A stretch of 64,000 nucleotides of DNA from Myxococcales bacterium (GCA_020633435.1 JACKDP010000006.1:434001-498000); one strand, 5' to 3'; shown: positions 53,677 to 62,300, numbered from the stretch's first letter. A program made the numbers and translations. Notes: generated from the sequence alone by a model not told the origin.

Positions 53677-54438
53677 GTGAGCGAAGAGAAGGTCTCCGTC
53701 GACGACCTCCTGGGTGATGAGGGGCTGCCCCTCGATCCGCCGCCCGTGGCCGAGCGCCGCGGGGACGGGTTCCGGCGGCTGCCGCCCCGCGGCATCCTGC
53801 TCGGCGTCGGCGGGGTGCTGTTCCTGCTGCTCTGGTATCTGTCGAGCGTGCACCACGACAAGTACTACCTGGTCGTCGATGGCGACACCGTCGCCGTCCG
53901 GCGCGGCTGGTACTTCCCGTTCGGCAGCAGCGAGTGGGTGCCGAGCCGGGCCTACAAGCCCTTCCGCCTGCCCCCCGGCATCACCCCCGACGAGACGGGC
54001 TCGATGACGGCCGAGAAGGTCGACGCCCAGCTCATGAAGCTGTTTCGGCGGGTGGCCGAGGCCGAGGTGGCCGACCTCAAGGGCGGCAACGCCGAGCTGG
54101 CCGAGGACATGCTCTTCCGCGCCAACAAGCTGCTGCACGCCGACATCGAGGACGAGCGCGAGCTGATGCGGCTGCTCGGGGACGTGCACTTCCACCGCGG
54201 CATCCGGACGCTGCGCGAGGTGAACGACTCCTTCACCGAGGCGCTCAAGCAGTTCCAGCTCGCCGCGATGCGGGGCGGCCAGCGCTACCAGCACGCCCCC
54301 GAGTGGGTGAAGGTCATCGAGCGCTTCCAGGCCGACTTCCGCAAGCTGGCCAAGGAGAGCAACCTGGCCTTCGACACCCCCCTGGCCCAGGACGCGGCCG
54401 CCCCGGCCAGCGCCGACGCGCCCGCCTCCGCCCCCTGA
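53677..54438 (+). CDS. Single-pass membrane protein with helical periplasmic domain
   Basis: GTG 53677 with GAGGACGAG upstream. The 253-residue protein has an acidic cytoplasmic N-terminus, one transmembrane helix (GILLGVGGVLFLLLWYLSS, about 39-57), then a small beta part (KYYLVVDGDTVAVRRGWYFP, FGSSEWVPSRAYKPFRLPP) and a TPR-like helical domain (about 125-235; EDMLFRANKLLHADIEDERE, GDVHFHRGIRTLREVNDSF). It ends in an Ala/Pro tail. Proteins of this plan occur in myxobacteria, but I do not recognise a named family. It is convergent with the lipoprotein gene ending at 54445. Confidence 0.65.
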   Translation: MSEEKVSVDDLLGDEGLPLDPPPVAERRGDGFRRLPPRGILLGVGGVLFLLLWYLSSVHHDKYYLVVDGDTVAVRRGWYFPFGSSEWVPSRAYKPFRLPPGITPDETGSMTAEKVDAQLMKLFRRVAEAEVADLKGGNAELAEDMLFRANKLLHADIEDERELMRLLGDVHFHRGIRTLREVNDSFTEALKQFQLAAMRGGQRYQHAPEWVKVIERFQADFRKLAKESNLAFDTPLAQDAAAPASADAPASAP

Positions 54439-54444
54439 GCGGGC

Positions 54445-55131
54445 TCAGCAGCCCGGATCCTCGCAGAGCTCGAGCCCGACGCGCAGCGGCAGGTCGGGGG
54501 CGCACTCGTCGTAGCGCTCCACCTCCACTTCGCCCTGCATGACGGCCGTGTTGGTGCCATCGTAGCCCGTCACCCGCAGGTGCAGGTTGCCCGGCGGCAC
54601 GCCCGGCGCGTAGGCCGGCGCGGCGTGGCAGAGCGACGGCACCGACCGCTCCACGACGCCGTTGACGATGACGTCCACCACCACCTGGGCGACGCCGTTC
54701 TCGCCGCAGCCCGCGCCGTTGGCGAAGTCCCAGGAGATCTCGAGCACGCGGCTGCGCCGGGCCAGCAGCAGGCCCCGGACCTCCGTCGTCTCGCCGCCGT
54801 GCACCGTCACCTCGTCCGTCCGGGCCTGGTGCGTCCAGCAGTCCGCGGCGCCCAGCCCCCGCAGCACGAGGGCGTAGGCCCCCGGCGCGACCCCGGGGAT
54901 GCGCAGCTCGCCGATGGCGCACGGGCCCCGCTCGGTGACGATGGGCTCCACCGAGGTGAAGTCGTAGAGCCGGGCCTCCACCGCCGCCAGCCCCGCCTGG
55001 GCGCAGGACTGGCTGGTGGTGCGCCAGGTGATGGCGACGCTCCCGGGCTCCTGCTCATCCTCGCAGCCCGCGAGGAGGGCGAGGCTCAGCGCGCAGAGTT
55101 CAAGGGCCCTCGGGCCACGCCAGCCGACCAT
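54445..55131 (-). CDS. Small exported lipoprotein
   Basis: ATG 55131 (MVGWRGPRALELC...LALLAGCED) gives a lipoprotein signal with lipobox LAGC; a TTG at 55146 is also in frame. The 228-residue product is beta-rich with about ten cysteines (SQSCAQAG, GPCAIGEL, ADCWTHQA, GAGCGENG, SLCHAAPA, DECAPDL, ELCEDPGC), ending at a terminal Cys. VRLYDF and YALVLRGLGAA suggest Ig-like folds. No known family. Its start overlaps the end of the upstream amidohydrolase gene by 32 bp, so the two are likely translationally coupled. Confidence 0.65.
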   Translation of the reverse strand: MVGWRGPRALELCALSLALLAGCEDEQEPGSVAITWRTTSQSCAQAGLAAVEARLYDFTSVEPIVTERGPCAIGELRIPGVAPGAYALVLRGLGAADCWTHQARTDEVTVHGGETTEVRGLLLARRSRVLEISWDFANGAGCGENGVAQVVVDVIVNGVVERSVPSLCHAAPAYAPGVPPGNLHLRVTGYDGTNTAVMQGEVEVERYDECAPDLPLRVGLELCEDPGC

Positions 55132-56752
55132 CGACCACCACCCCAACCGGTTTGATTTCTTTGATCTTTTCGGGCGCGACGCCCAGCGGATCGGCGCTCA
55201 GCAGCGTCAGGTCGGCGTCCTGGCCGACGGCCACGCGGCCGCGGCGCGCCTCCGCGAAGCCCGCGAACGCCGCGTCGACCGTGAAGCCCGCGAGCGCCTC
55301 TCGCGCCGTCAGGGCCTCCTCCGGGTACCAGCCGCCCGCCGGCTGCCCGGCCGCGTCCATCCGGGTCACCGCGGCGTAGAGGCCCGCGACGGGATCGGGC
55401 CGCTCCACCGGGAAGTCGCTGCCCAGGGACAGGCGCACGCCGGCGCGGCGCAGGCTGCGCCAGGCGTAGGCGTGGCGGACGCGCACCGGCCCCAGCCGCG
55501 CCTCGGCCCAGGGCATGTCGCTCGTCGCGTGGGTGGGCTGCACCATGGCCACGACGCCGAGGGCGGCCATCCGCGCCTGGTCGTCGGGCGAGACGATCTG
55601 GGCGTGCTCGACGCGGAACCGGCGATCCGGCCCCGGCGCCGCGGCGAACGCGTCGAGGACGTCCGCCACGGCCGCGTCGCCGATGGCGTGGACGCCCACC
55701 TGGTACCCGGCGTCGGCGTACTGGCGCACCCGCGCGCGCAGGGCCTCGCCGTGGGTGATGGGGATGCCCTGCGTGTCGGGGGCGTCGGTGTACGGCGCCT
55801 TCAGCCAGGCGCCGCGGCTGCCCAGGGCGCCGTCGGCGAAGAGCTTGACGGCCCGCACGGTGAGCATCCGGCCCGCGCGCGGGCCCGGCGCCACGAGGGC
55901 GTCGATGGCGGGGTCGTCCCCCCACAGCATCGCGTAGACGCGCAGGGGCAGCTTGCCCTCGGCGTCGAGCGCGGTGAGCGCCGCCAGCTCCTGGGCGCCG
56001 GTGCCGGCGTCGTGCACGCCGGTCAGGCCGACGCGGTGGCAGGCCTCGACGCCGGCCAGCACGGCGGCCCGCGTCTGCTCGGGGGTCGGCGGCGGGATGG
56101 CGGCCAGCACCGCGTCCATCGCCGTGTCGACGAGGACGCCCGAGGGCTCGCCGTCGGGCCGGCGCACGATGCGACCGCCGGCGGGATCGGGCGTGGCGCG
56201 GGTGATCTTCGCGGCCTGCAGCGCGGCCCGGTTCACCCAGAGGGCGTGGCCGTCGATGCGCGTCAGCGCCACGGGCCGCTCGCCGCTCACCGCGTCCAGC
56301 GTCGCGTGGTCGGGGAACTCCTTGATGGGCCAGTCGTTCTGGTCCCAGCCGCGCCCCTGGATCCAGCCGGTGCCGGCCGGCGCCGCCGCGACGAGGGCCG
56401 CCACGGCCTCCGGGCTGGCCGTCTCGCGCAGGTCGAGGCGGGTGCGCGTCCGCCCCAGGTTGGTCAGGTGGGCGTGGGAGTCGACGAGGCCGGGCACCAC
56501 CACGGCGTCGGGCCGCCGGAGGACGCGCGTGGCGGGGCCGATGAAGGCCTGCGCCCCCGCCTCGGCGCCCACGAAGACGATGCGGCCGCCCTGCATCGCC
56601 ACCGCCGTCGGCGCCGGCGTGGGCTCGGGATCGACGAGCGTGATCACCTTCTGGGCGATCACCACCAGGTCGGCGGCCATGGGACCTCCGGTCGGAGCGG
56701 CGGGGGCGGCCTGGGCCAGGACCACCGCCAGGGCGAGGGCGAGCGCGGTCAT
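55100..56752 (-). CDS. Exported YtcJ-like amidohydrolase
   Basis: The 550-residue protein begins with a Sec-type signal (TALALALAVVLAQAAPAAP) and continues as a metal-dependent hydrolase of the Amidohydro_3/YtcJ type: PGLVDSHAHLTNLG (first metal HxH), ALTRIDGHALWVN, AVKLFADGALGSRGAWL, VHAIGDAAVADVLDA, FRVEHAQIVSPDD, VQPTHATSDMPWAE and LSLGSDFPVE (the final Asp ligand), with VGQDADLTLLSADPL near the end. The substrate of these enzymes is mostly unknown (amides, N-formylated compounds). Export to the periplasm fits a catabolic or detoxifying role. It is divergent from the BtpA-like gene. Confidence 0.85.
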   Translation of the reverse strand: MTALALALAVVLAQAAPAAPTGGPMAADLVVIAQKVITLVDPEPTPAPTAVAMQGGRIVFVGAEAGAQAFIGPATRVLRRPDAVVVPGLVDSHAHLTNLGRTRTRLDLRETASPEAVAALVAAAPAGTGWIQGRGWDQNDWPIKEFPDHATLDAVSGERPVALTRIDGHALWVNRAALQAAKITRATPDPAGGRIVRRPDGEPSGVLVDTAMDAVLAAIPPPTPEQTRAAVLAGVEACHRVGLTGVHDAGTGAQELAALTALDAEGKLPLRVYAMLWGDDPAIDALVAPGPRAGRMLTVRAVKLFADGALGSRGAWLKAPYTDAPDTQGIPITHGEALRARVRQYADAGYQVGVHAIGDAAVADVLDAFAAAPGPDRRFRVEHAQIVSPDDQARMAALGVVAMVQPTHATSDMPWAEARLGPVRVRHAYAWRSLRRAGVRLSLGSDFPVERPDPVAGLYAAVTRMDAAGQPAGGWYPEEALTAREALAGFTVDAAFAGFAEARRGRVAVGQDADLTLLSADPLGVAPEKIKEIKPVGVVVDGRLAWPEGP

Positions 56753-56821
56753 CGGCGGGCATCGTGGTTGCCGGCCCCGGAATCTGTCAAGCTGCGCCGC
56801 TCGACCCCACCGGAGGACCCG

Positions 56822-57610
56822 ATGGCCCTGCCCCTGCCCTTTCTGCGCCGCCCGCCGCTGGTGGGCATGGTCCACCTGGCCGCCCTGCCCGGGGCCCCCG
56901 GCTTCGGCGGGGATCTGGAGGCCGTGGAGCGGCAGGCCGCCGAAGAAGCCGCCACGATCGCGGCCGCCGGCTTCGATGCCGTGATGGTCGAGAACTTCGG
57001 CGACGTGCCCTTCTACAAGGACCGCCTGCCCGCGGTGACGGTGGCCGCGCTCACCCGCTGCGCCCTCGCCGTGCGCCGGGCGGCGCCCGGATTGCCGTTG
57101 GGGATCAACGCCTTGCGCAACGATGGCCTGGCCGCGCTGGGCATCGCGGTGGCCGTGGGGGCCGCGTTCATCCGCGTCAACGTGCTCTCCGGCGCGATGG
57201 TGACGGACCAGGGCATCATCGAGGGCTGCGCCGCCGAGCTGCTGCGCGCCCGGGCCGCGCTGGGCGCCCGGGTCGCCATCCTGGCGGACGTCGCGGTGAA
57301 GCACGCCGCGCCCCTGCACACCCTGGATCTGGAGGCCAGCGCCCGCGATCTGGTGCACCGGGGCGGCGCCGACGCGCTGGTGGTCTCGGGCAGCGGCACG
57401 GGCGCCCCGACGGACCCGGGCCGCGTCGCCCGCGTCCGCGCGGCGGTGCCGGGCACCCCCATCTTCATCGGCTCCGGCGCGACGGCGGAGACGCTGGCGA
57501 CGCTCGCGGCCGATGGCTACATCGTCGGCACGGCGCTCAAGCGCGCGGGGCGCGTCGACGCGGCCGCCTGCGGGAAGCTGCGCGCCGCCGCGGATGTTCT
57601 GACGGCGTGA
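56822..57610 (+). CDS. BtpA/SgcQ-family TIM-barrel protein
   Basis: ATG 56822 with GGAGG six bases upstream. The 262-residue product starts FLRRPPLVGMVHLAALPGAP, the family's N-terminal signature. FDAVMVENFGDVPFYKD, LPLGINALRNDGLAALGIAV, FIRVNVLSGAMVTDQGIIEG, AILADVAVKHAAPL, ALVVSGSGTGAPTD and IFIGSGATAETL follow, all hallmarks of BtpA/SgcQ. BtpA was first described from cyanobacterial photosystem I biogenesis, but the family is broad and most members are thought to act on phosphorylated sugars or nucleotides. A photosynthetic role here is unlikely. Confidence 0.85.
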   Translation: MALPLPFLRRPPLVGMVHLAALPGAPGFGGDLEAVERQAAEEAATIAAAGFDAVMVENFGDVPFYKDRLPAVTVAALTRCALAVRRAAPGLPLGINALRNDGLAALGIAVAVGAAFIRVNVLSGAMVTDQGIIEGCAAELLRARAALGARVAILADVAVKHAAPLHTLDLEASARDLVHRGGADALVVSGSGTGAPTDPGRVARVRAAVPGTPIFIGSGATAETLATLAADGYIVGTALKRAGRVDAAACGKLRAAADVLTA

Positions 57611-57641
57611 ACCGGGGACGCCTTTCGGGCATCCTGGGAGC

Positions 57642-58850
57642 GTGATGGTGACGCGAGACGAGCGGCAGGTGGCCCGCCTGGCGGTGGCGGTGCTGGTGTC
57701 GGCGCTGGTGCATGTGGGCACCTACGCCGCGCTGGATCGCGTCCTCGATCTGACGCCGCCCGAGCCGCCGCCCGCCCGACCCGTGCCCGAGCGCCCCATC
57801 CCCATCCTGAGCGAGGAGGAGGTCGACCGCCTCATCGCCATGGCGCCGAAGCTGCCGCCGCCCCCGAAGGTCACGGCGCCCACGGAGCCGCCGCCTCCCC
57901 CGCCGCCGCCGCCCCCTGCGGCGCGCCCCGACGGGCAGGTGGTCGAGATCCCGCCGCCGCCGCGGGAGGAGGTGCCCGACGACGCGCGCCTGCTCTCCGA
58001 CTACAACAGCAAGGTCGAGAAGGAGATGGTCTCGGCCAACCTGCGGGCACCGACGCCCAAGATGCGCAAGTCGGACCGCCGCCTGCTCTCCCCCGGCGAC
58101 GACGAGAACGGCAAGAGCACGGCGGAGAACCGCAAGCGCCCCGACGACTCCCCCTCGAAGCGCCGCGACGACCGGCCCGGCGACGCCGAGCGGCCCGGCA
58201 AGACGCCCGGCCCCGCGGCGAAGCCCGGCGAGGAGCGGCCCAAGGTCGCGGAACCCAAGCCGAATCCGTTGCCTGCGGGGGACGGCGTCTTCAAGCCGGC
58301 CGTGGAGCCGAGCGTCGCGGAGCAGGCCACGCCCGGCGGCGGCGGCAACGTGGGCGGCGCCCAGGCCCCCGCGAACTGGACGGCGCTGCTGCCCACCCTC
58401 GGGCCCGAGGACATGGACCGCCAGGACGGCTCCATCGACCACATCGAGGACATGGAGAAGGGCGCGGAGACGTTCCTCAACACCCGCGATTACCAGTACG
58501 CCTGGTTCTTCAACCGGGTGAAGCGCAGCGTCCAGCAGCGCTGGCGGGCGCTCGAGGCCCACCGCCGCCACGATCCGTACGGCCGTATCTACGGCGTGCG
58601 CGACCGCCAGACGGTCGTGGAGGTCACGCTCGATCCCGAGGGGGCGCTCGAAGACATCATCATCACGAAGGACAGCGGCGTGGCGTTCCTCGACGAGGCC
58701 GCGGTGGCCGCCTTCCAGGACGCCCAGCCCTTCCCCAACCCGCCGGCGGGCCTGAAGGACGCCGACGGGCGCATCCGGTTCCGGTTCTCGTTCTTCCTGG
58801 AGATCAACAGCCGGGGGATGCGGTTCCTCCCCTCGCGGCCGCCTCGCTAG
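57642..58850 (+). CDS. TonB-like energy-transducing protein
   Basis: A GTG at 57642 or ATG 57645 (after GGGAG) starts the gene. An N-terminal transmembrane helix (VARLAVAVLVSALVHVGTYA) is followed by a Pro-rich periplasmic spacer (PPEPPPARPVPERPIPI and a run of nine prolines) and a charged Lys/Arg/Pro region (about 110-230). A TonB C-terminal-like domain closes it (about 290-390): RQTVVEVTLDPEGALEDIII, DSGVAFLDEAAVAAFQDAQP, FPNPP. It should transmit proton-motive force to outer-membrane proteins. No ExbB, ExbD or TonB receptor gene lies in the window, so partners must be elsewhere. About 402 residues. Confidence 0.8.
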   Translation: MMVTRDERQVARLAVAVLVSALVHVGTYAALDRVLDLTPPEPPPARPVPERPIPILSEEEVDRLIAMAPKLPPPPKVTAPTEPPPPPPPPPPAARPDGQVVEIPPPPREEVPDDARLLSDYNSKVEKEMVSANLRAPTPKMRKSDRRLLSPGDDENGKSTAENRKRPDDSPSKRRDDRPGDAERPGKTPGPAAKPGEERPKVAEPKPNPLPAGDGVFKPAVEPSVAEQATPGGGGNVGGAQAPANWTALLPTLGPEDMDRQDGSIDHIEDMEKGAETFLNTRDYQYAWFFNRVKRSVQQRWRALEAHRRHDPYGRIYGVRDRQTVVEVTLDPEGALEDIIITKDSGVAFLDEAAVAAFQDAQPFPNPPAGLKDADGRIRFRFSFFLEINSRGMRFLPSRPPR

Positions 58851-58866
58851 CGCGGGCGCCTGGGCC

Positions 58867-59256
58867 TCAGTGGGCCTCGGCCGCGACGTGGGCCGCGTAG
58901 GCCTCCGCCGTCATGAGGCTGGCGAGCTGGCCCGGGTTCGACGGCATCACGCGGCAGATCCAGCCCCCGCCGTAGGGCGCGCTGTTGATCTGGGAGGCGT
59001 CCTTGCGCAGGGTCTCGTTGATGGCGACGACCTCGCCATCGCAGGGCGCGTACAGGTCGCTCACCGACTTCACCGACTCGACGACCCCGAAGGTCTCACC
59101 GGCGCTCAGGCTCGCGCCCACCTTGGGGAGCTCCACGTAGACGACGTCTCCCAGGGCGTCCTGGGCGTGGGCGGTGATGCCGATGGTCACCGACCCGTCG
59201 GCCTCGCGGCGGGCCCACTCGTGCTCTGCGGTGTAGACCAGCTCGGTCGGGTACAT
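58867..59256 (-). CDS. gcvH: Glycine cleavage system H protein
   Basis: The 129-residue product is a full-length H protein: YTAEHEWARREADGSVTIGI at the N-terminus, ALGDVVYVELPKVG, and the lipoyl-lysine segment FGVVESVKSVSDLYAP with the modified Lys near residue 64. EVVAINETLRKDASQINSAP and GGWICRV follow. It shuttles the methylamine group between GcvP and GcvT. It is the third gene of folD-gcvT-gcvH; the 13-nt gap after gcvT holds AGGAGG close to the ATG. No gcvP is present in the window. Confidence 0.95.
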   Translation of the reverse strand: MYPTELVYTAEHEWARREADGSVTIGITAHAQDALGDVVYVELPKVGASLSAGETFGVVESVKSVSDLYAPCDGEVVAINETLRKDASQINSAPYGGGWICRVMPSNPGQLASLMTAEAYAAHVAAEAH

Positions 59257-59269
59257 AGGGGTCCTCCTG

Positions 59270-60361
59270 TCAGCTTCCAGGCTGGATGAACGGGGCCTTG
59301 ACGATGGTGGCCGCCTCGGCGCGCCCCCGCACCTCGACGCGCAGGGGGCTGCCCACGGCGTGCTGCCCGGTGGGCACGTAGGCGAGGCCGATGTTGCGCT
59401 CCAGGCTCGGCGACGGGCCGCCGCTGGTGACCCGGCCGATGGGCGCGCCCTCGGCGTCGACGATGGCGTAGCCGTGGCGGGCCGGCACGCGGCCCTCCAT
59501 CACGAACGCCACGAGCTGGCGCGGGACGCCGGCGGCCTTCTGGGCCTCCAGCGCGGATTTCCCAATGAAGTCGGCCTTCTTCAGCTTCACGACCCAGCCC
59601 AGCCCGGCCTCGAGCGGGGTGGTGGTGTCGTCGATGTCGTTGCCGTAGAGGGCGTACTTCATCTCGAGGCGCAGGGTGTCGCGGGCGCCGAGGCCGATGG
59701 GCAGCAGGGCCGGATCGGCCGCGAAGAGCGCGTCCCAGACGGCGCCGCCCTGGCTGGCCGGCAGGTACAGCTCGAAGCCATCCTCCCCGGTGTAGCCGGT
59801 GCGGCTGATGAGGGCCGGCACGCCGGCGACCATGCCCTCGGCGAACCAGTAGCGCTTGATGTCGGCGAGGGGCGTCGACGTGAGGCCCTGGAGCAGCGCG
59901 GGCGCGGCCGGCCCCTGGAGGGCGAGCTGGGCCCAGGCGTCGCCCTGGTCCTCGGCGACGGCGCCCTCGAGGTGGGCGCTGATCCAGGCGAAGTCCTTGG
60001 CGCGGTTGGCCGCGTTGCAGCAGATGAAGACGCGCTCCCGCCCGAAGCGGTAGACCACCAGGTCGTCCACGATGCCGCCGTCGGGGCGGCACAGGCAGGT
60101 GTACAGGGCCTGCCCGTCGGCGATGGCCTCGAGATCATTGGTGATCAGCCGGTTGACGGCCGCCACGGCGTCGGCGCCGCGCACGTCGATCTCGCCCATG
60201 TGGGAGACGTCGAAGAGGCCGGCGTGGCGGCGCACGGCCCGGTGCTCGGCCTGGATGCCCGCGGCGTACTGCACCGGCATCTGCCAGCCGCCGAAGTCGA
60301 CGAAGCGCGCCTTGTGGTCGGCGTGGCGCTCGAAGAACGGGGTGCGGCGCAGGTCGCTCAT
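59270..60361 (-). CDS. gcvT: Aminomethyltransferase of the glycine cleavage system
   Basis: A 363-residue GcvT: RRTPFFERHADHKARFVDFG, FDVSHMGEIDVRGADAV, LITNDLEAIADGQALYT, GGIVDDLVVYRFG, SRTGYTGEDGFELYLPA, LGARDTLRLEMKYALYGNDI and IGRVTSGGPSPSLERNIGLA all match. The enzyme releases ammonia from the H-protein-bound methylamine and makes 5,10-methylene-THF. The ATG overlaps the folD stop (ATGA), which also consumes methylene-THF, so the operon links production and use of C1 units. Confidence 0.95.
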   Translation of the reverse strand: MSDLRRTPFFERHADHKARFVDFGGWQMPVQYAAGIQAEHRAVRRHAGLFDVSHMGEIDVRGADAVAAVNRLITNDLEAIADGQALYTCLCRPDGGIVDDLVVYRFGRERVFICCNAANRAKDFAWISAHLEGAVAEDQGDAWAQLALQGPAAPALLQGLTSTPLADIKRYWFAEGMVAGVPALISRTGYTGEDGFELYLPASQGGAVWDALFAADPALLPIGLGARDTLRLEMKYALYGNDIDDTTTPLEAGLGWVVKLKKADFIGKSALEAQKAAGVPRQLVAFVMEGRVPARHGYAIVDAEGAPIGRVTSGGPSPSLERNIGLAYVPTGQHAVGSPLRVEVRGRAEAATIVKAPFIQPGS

Positions 60362-61224
60362 GGCTGGTCCTTCCCGAGGGCGCGGCGGGCCGCGCGGCAG
60401 ACGTTGTCGAGCAGGCAGGCGATGGTCATCGGCCCCACGCCCCCGGGCACCGGGGTGATGGCCCCGGCGACGGCCTGGGCCGAGGCGAAGTCCACGTCGC
60501 CGCAGAGCTTGCCGTCATCGCCGCGGTTCATGCCGACGTCGATGACGGTGGCGCCGGGCTTGAGCCAGTCCCCCTTCACCAGGCGCGCGCGGCCGACGGC
60601 GACGACCACGATGTCGGCCCGGCGGACCTCGGCGGCGAGGTCCGGGGTGCGCGAGTGGCAGATGGTCACGGTGGCGTTGGCGCCCAGCAGCAGGAGCGCC
60701 ATGGGCTTGCCGACGATGTTCGACCGCCCGACGACGACGGCGTGGCGGCCGGCGATGGGCACCTCCGCCGACGCCAGGAGCCGCATGCAGCCCGCCGGGG
60801 TGCAGGCCACCAGCGCCGGCTCGCCCAGGGCCAGGCGGCCCATGTTCACCGGGTGGAAGCCATCGACGTCCTTGTCGGGGTGCACGCGCTCCAGCAGCGG
60901 GCGGGGATCCCCGACGCTGGCCGGCAGCGGGAGCTGGATGAGGATGCCGTGGATGGCGGCGTCGGCGTTGAGCGCGTCGACGTGCGCCCGCACCGTCGCG
61001 GCGTCGACGTCGTTCGGCAGGCGGATGACGCGGCTCAGCACGCCGATCTCGGCCGCCGCCTTCTCCTTGTGCCGGACGTAGACCGCCGAGGCCGGATCGT
61101 CGCCCGCCAGGATGACCGCCAGCCCGGGGCGCGCGCCCGCGTCGGCCAGGGCGGCCACCTCGGCCCGCAGCCCGTCGCGCACCTGGGCGGCCAGGGCCTT
61201 GCCATCGAGGAGGCGTGCGGTCAT
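60358..61224 (-). CDS. folD: Bifunctional methylene-THF dehydrogenase/cyclohydrolase
   Basis: ATG 61224 is chosen because it begins MTARLLDGKALAAQVRDGLR at the family start. The 288-residue enzyme shows LAVILAGDDPASAVYVRHKE, where the K of the (Y)xxxK motif is catalytic, GILIQLPLPAS, the conserved DVDGFHPVNMGRLALGEP, VVGRSNIVGKPMALLLL, TICHSRT and the C-terminal TPVPGGVGPMTIACLL. It oxidises methylene-THF to methenyl-THF and hydrolyses that to 10-formyl-THF in the cytoplasm. First gene of folD-gcvT-gcvH. Confidence 0.96.
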   Translation of the reverse strand: MTARLLDGKALAAQVRDGLRAEVAALADAGARPGLAVILAGDDPASAVYVRHKEKAAAEIGVLSRVIRLPNDVDAATVRAHVDALNADAAIHGILIQLPLPASVGDPRPLLERVHPDKDVDGFHPVNMGRLALGEPALVACTPAGCMRLLASAEVPIAGRHAVVVGRSNIVGKPMALLLLGANATVTICHSRTPDLAAEVRRADIVVVAVGRARLVKGDWLKPGATVIDVGMNRGDDGKLCGDVDFASAQAVAGAITPVPGGVGPMTIACLLDNVCRAARRALGKDQP

Positions 61225-61331
61225 GGGCGGCTCCCGCGCGTGGTCGACGCGGAGGATGTACACGACGCGGAGGCCCGCCGTCGAGCACCATCGGCCCGGT
61301 TCAGCGGCTGGAGAGCGCGGGCGAGTTGGCC

Positions 61332-61364
61332 CCCGGTGGGGACCGCGGGGTGGTCCCCACCGGG
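61332..61364. terminator. 13-bp perfect GC hairpin upstream of folD
   Basis: CCCGGTGGGGACC and GGTCCCCACCGGG flank a 7-nt loop. It lies between the Asp-rich gene end (61416) and folD start (61224). There is no T tract on either strand, so it is either a Rho-independent-like barrier or an RNA/protein-binding element. Confidence 0.5.
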
Positions 61365-61384
61365 TTCATGGCCAGGGGGAGGGT

Positions 61385-61408
61385 GAGCCCGCGCAGGACC
61401 GCGGGCTC
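61385..61408 (-). terminator. 9-bp perfect GC hairpin just after the Asp-rich gene
   Basis: GAGCCCGCG and CGCGGGCTC with a 6-nt loop begin seven bases after the stop codon of the minus-strand Asp-rich lipoprotein gene. Position suggests termination or 3'-end protection, although the U tract is missing. Confidence 0.45.
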
Positions 61409-61415
61409 GGTGGAA

Positions 61416-62300
61416 TCAGGGGGCCTCGTCGGCCTCGTCGTCGTCGGCGCCGTCGTCGGCCTCGTCGTCCGCCTCGTCGTCCGCGCCGTCGTCCGCGCCG
61501 TCGTCCGCGCCACCGGCCTCGTCGTCATCGGGGCCCTCGGCCGCGTCGCCGTCGTCGCCGTCGTCATCGCCCTCGGCGTCGCCGTCGTCGTCGCCCTCGG
61601 GCTCGCCCTCGCCGGCCGCGCCGTGGTCGTCGTCGTCGCCCTCGGCCTCGTCGTCGTCGTCGCCCTCGCCGGCCGCGCCGTGGTCGTCGTCATCGTCCTC
61701 GGCGTCGCCGTCGTCCCCGTCGCGGTCGTGGTGGCCCCGCTCGACGCGCGCCTCGGCCTCGTCATCGTCGATGCCGTCGCCGTCCATGTCGGCGTCGTCA
61801 TCGTCCAGGACGCCGTCGTCGTCGTCGTCATCGTCGTCGATGTCGGCCTGGCCATCCTCGTCGGAGTCCACGATCGCCAGCGGCGAGACCTCGACGCGCG
61901 CGGCGTCGGCGTCGGCCACCACATGGCCGACGTCGATGGCGGCCTCGCCCGTGAGCGACTTGCCGGTGCGGAAGCTGCGGGTCAGGTCACCCTGGCGGTT
62001 GCGCTCGAACAGGACGTCCGGCCCGAAGTCGCCGTTGGCGTCCAGCAGCACCAGCAGGTAGCTCTGGCCGTCCTGCAGCGGGACGCTGAACTTGCCGTCC
62101 GCGCCGATGACCCCGTCCACGAAGCCGCCCGACGCGTCGATGGCCCGCACGGCGCTCATGCCGGCGAAGGCCTGCAGGTCGACCTGGCCCACGAGGGGCC
62201 GCGTGCTCGTGTCCACCGGCGCCCGGCTCGTGGCCCCGTCGTCGCAGCCCGCCAGCAGCGCCAGCGACCCGAAGACCATCCCCCAACGCGACATGCTCAT
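61416..62300 (-). CDS. Lipoprotein with a very Asp-rich C-terminal half
   Basis: GAGGAG six bases before ATG 62300. MSMSRWGMVFGSLALLAGCDD is a lipoprotein signal with lipobox LAGC. Residues 25-145 form a beta-rich domain (STRPLVGQVDLQAFAGMSAV, YLLVLLDANGDFGPDVLFER, GKSLTGEAAIDVGHVVADAD). The last 150 residues are Asp/Gly/Glu/Ala low complexity with repeats such as HGAAGEG and DDGADDGADDEADDE, encoded by GTC/GAC-biased DNA on the minus strand. It begins with a calcium-loop-like DSDEDGQADIDDDDDDDDG. Strongly acidic tails on exported lipoproteins suggest cation binding; no known family. 294 residues. Confidence 0.8.
   Translation of the reverse strand: MSMSRWGMVFGSLALLAGCDDGATSRAPVDTSTRPLVGQVDLQAFAGMSAVRAIDASGGFVDGVIGADGKFSVPLQDGQSYLLVLLDANGDFGPDVLFERNRQGDLTRSFRTGKSLTGEAAIDVGHVVADADAARVEVSPLAIVDSDEDGQADIDDDDDDDDGVLDDDDADMDGDGIDDDEAEARVERGHHDRDGDDGDAEDDDDDHGAAGEGDDDDEAEGDDDDHGAAGEGEPEGDDDGDAEGDDDGDDGDAAEGPDDDEAGGADDGADDGADDEADDEADDGADDDEADEAP

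Noticed and set aside
61430..61870. Simple-sequence GTC tract as a CRISPR or satellite
   Set aside because: It is coding throughout on the minus strand with no stop and belongs to a lipoprotein with a good signal peptide.
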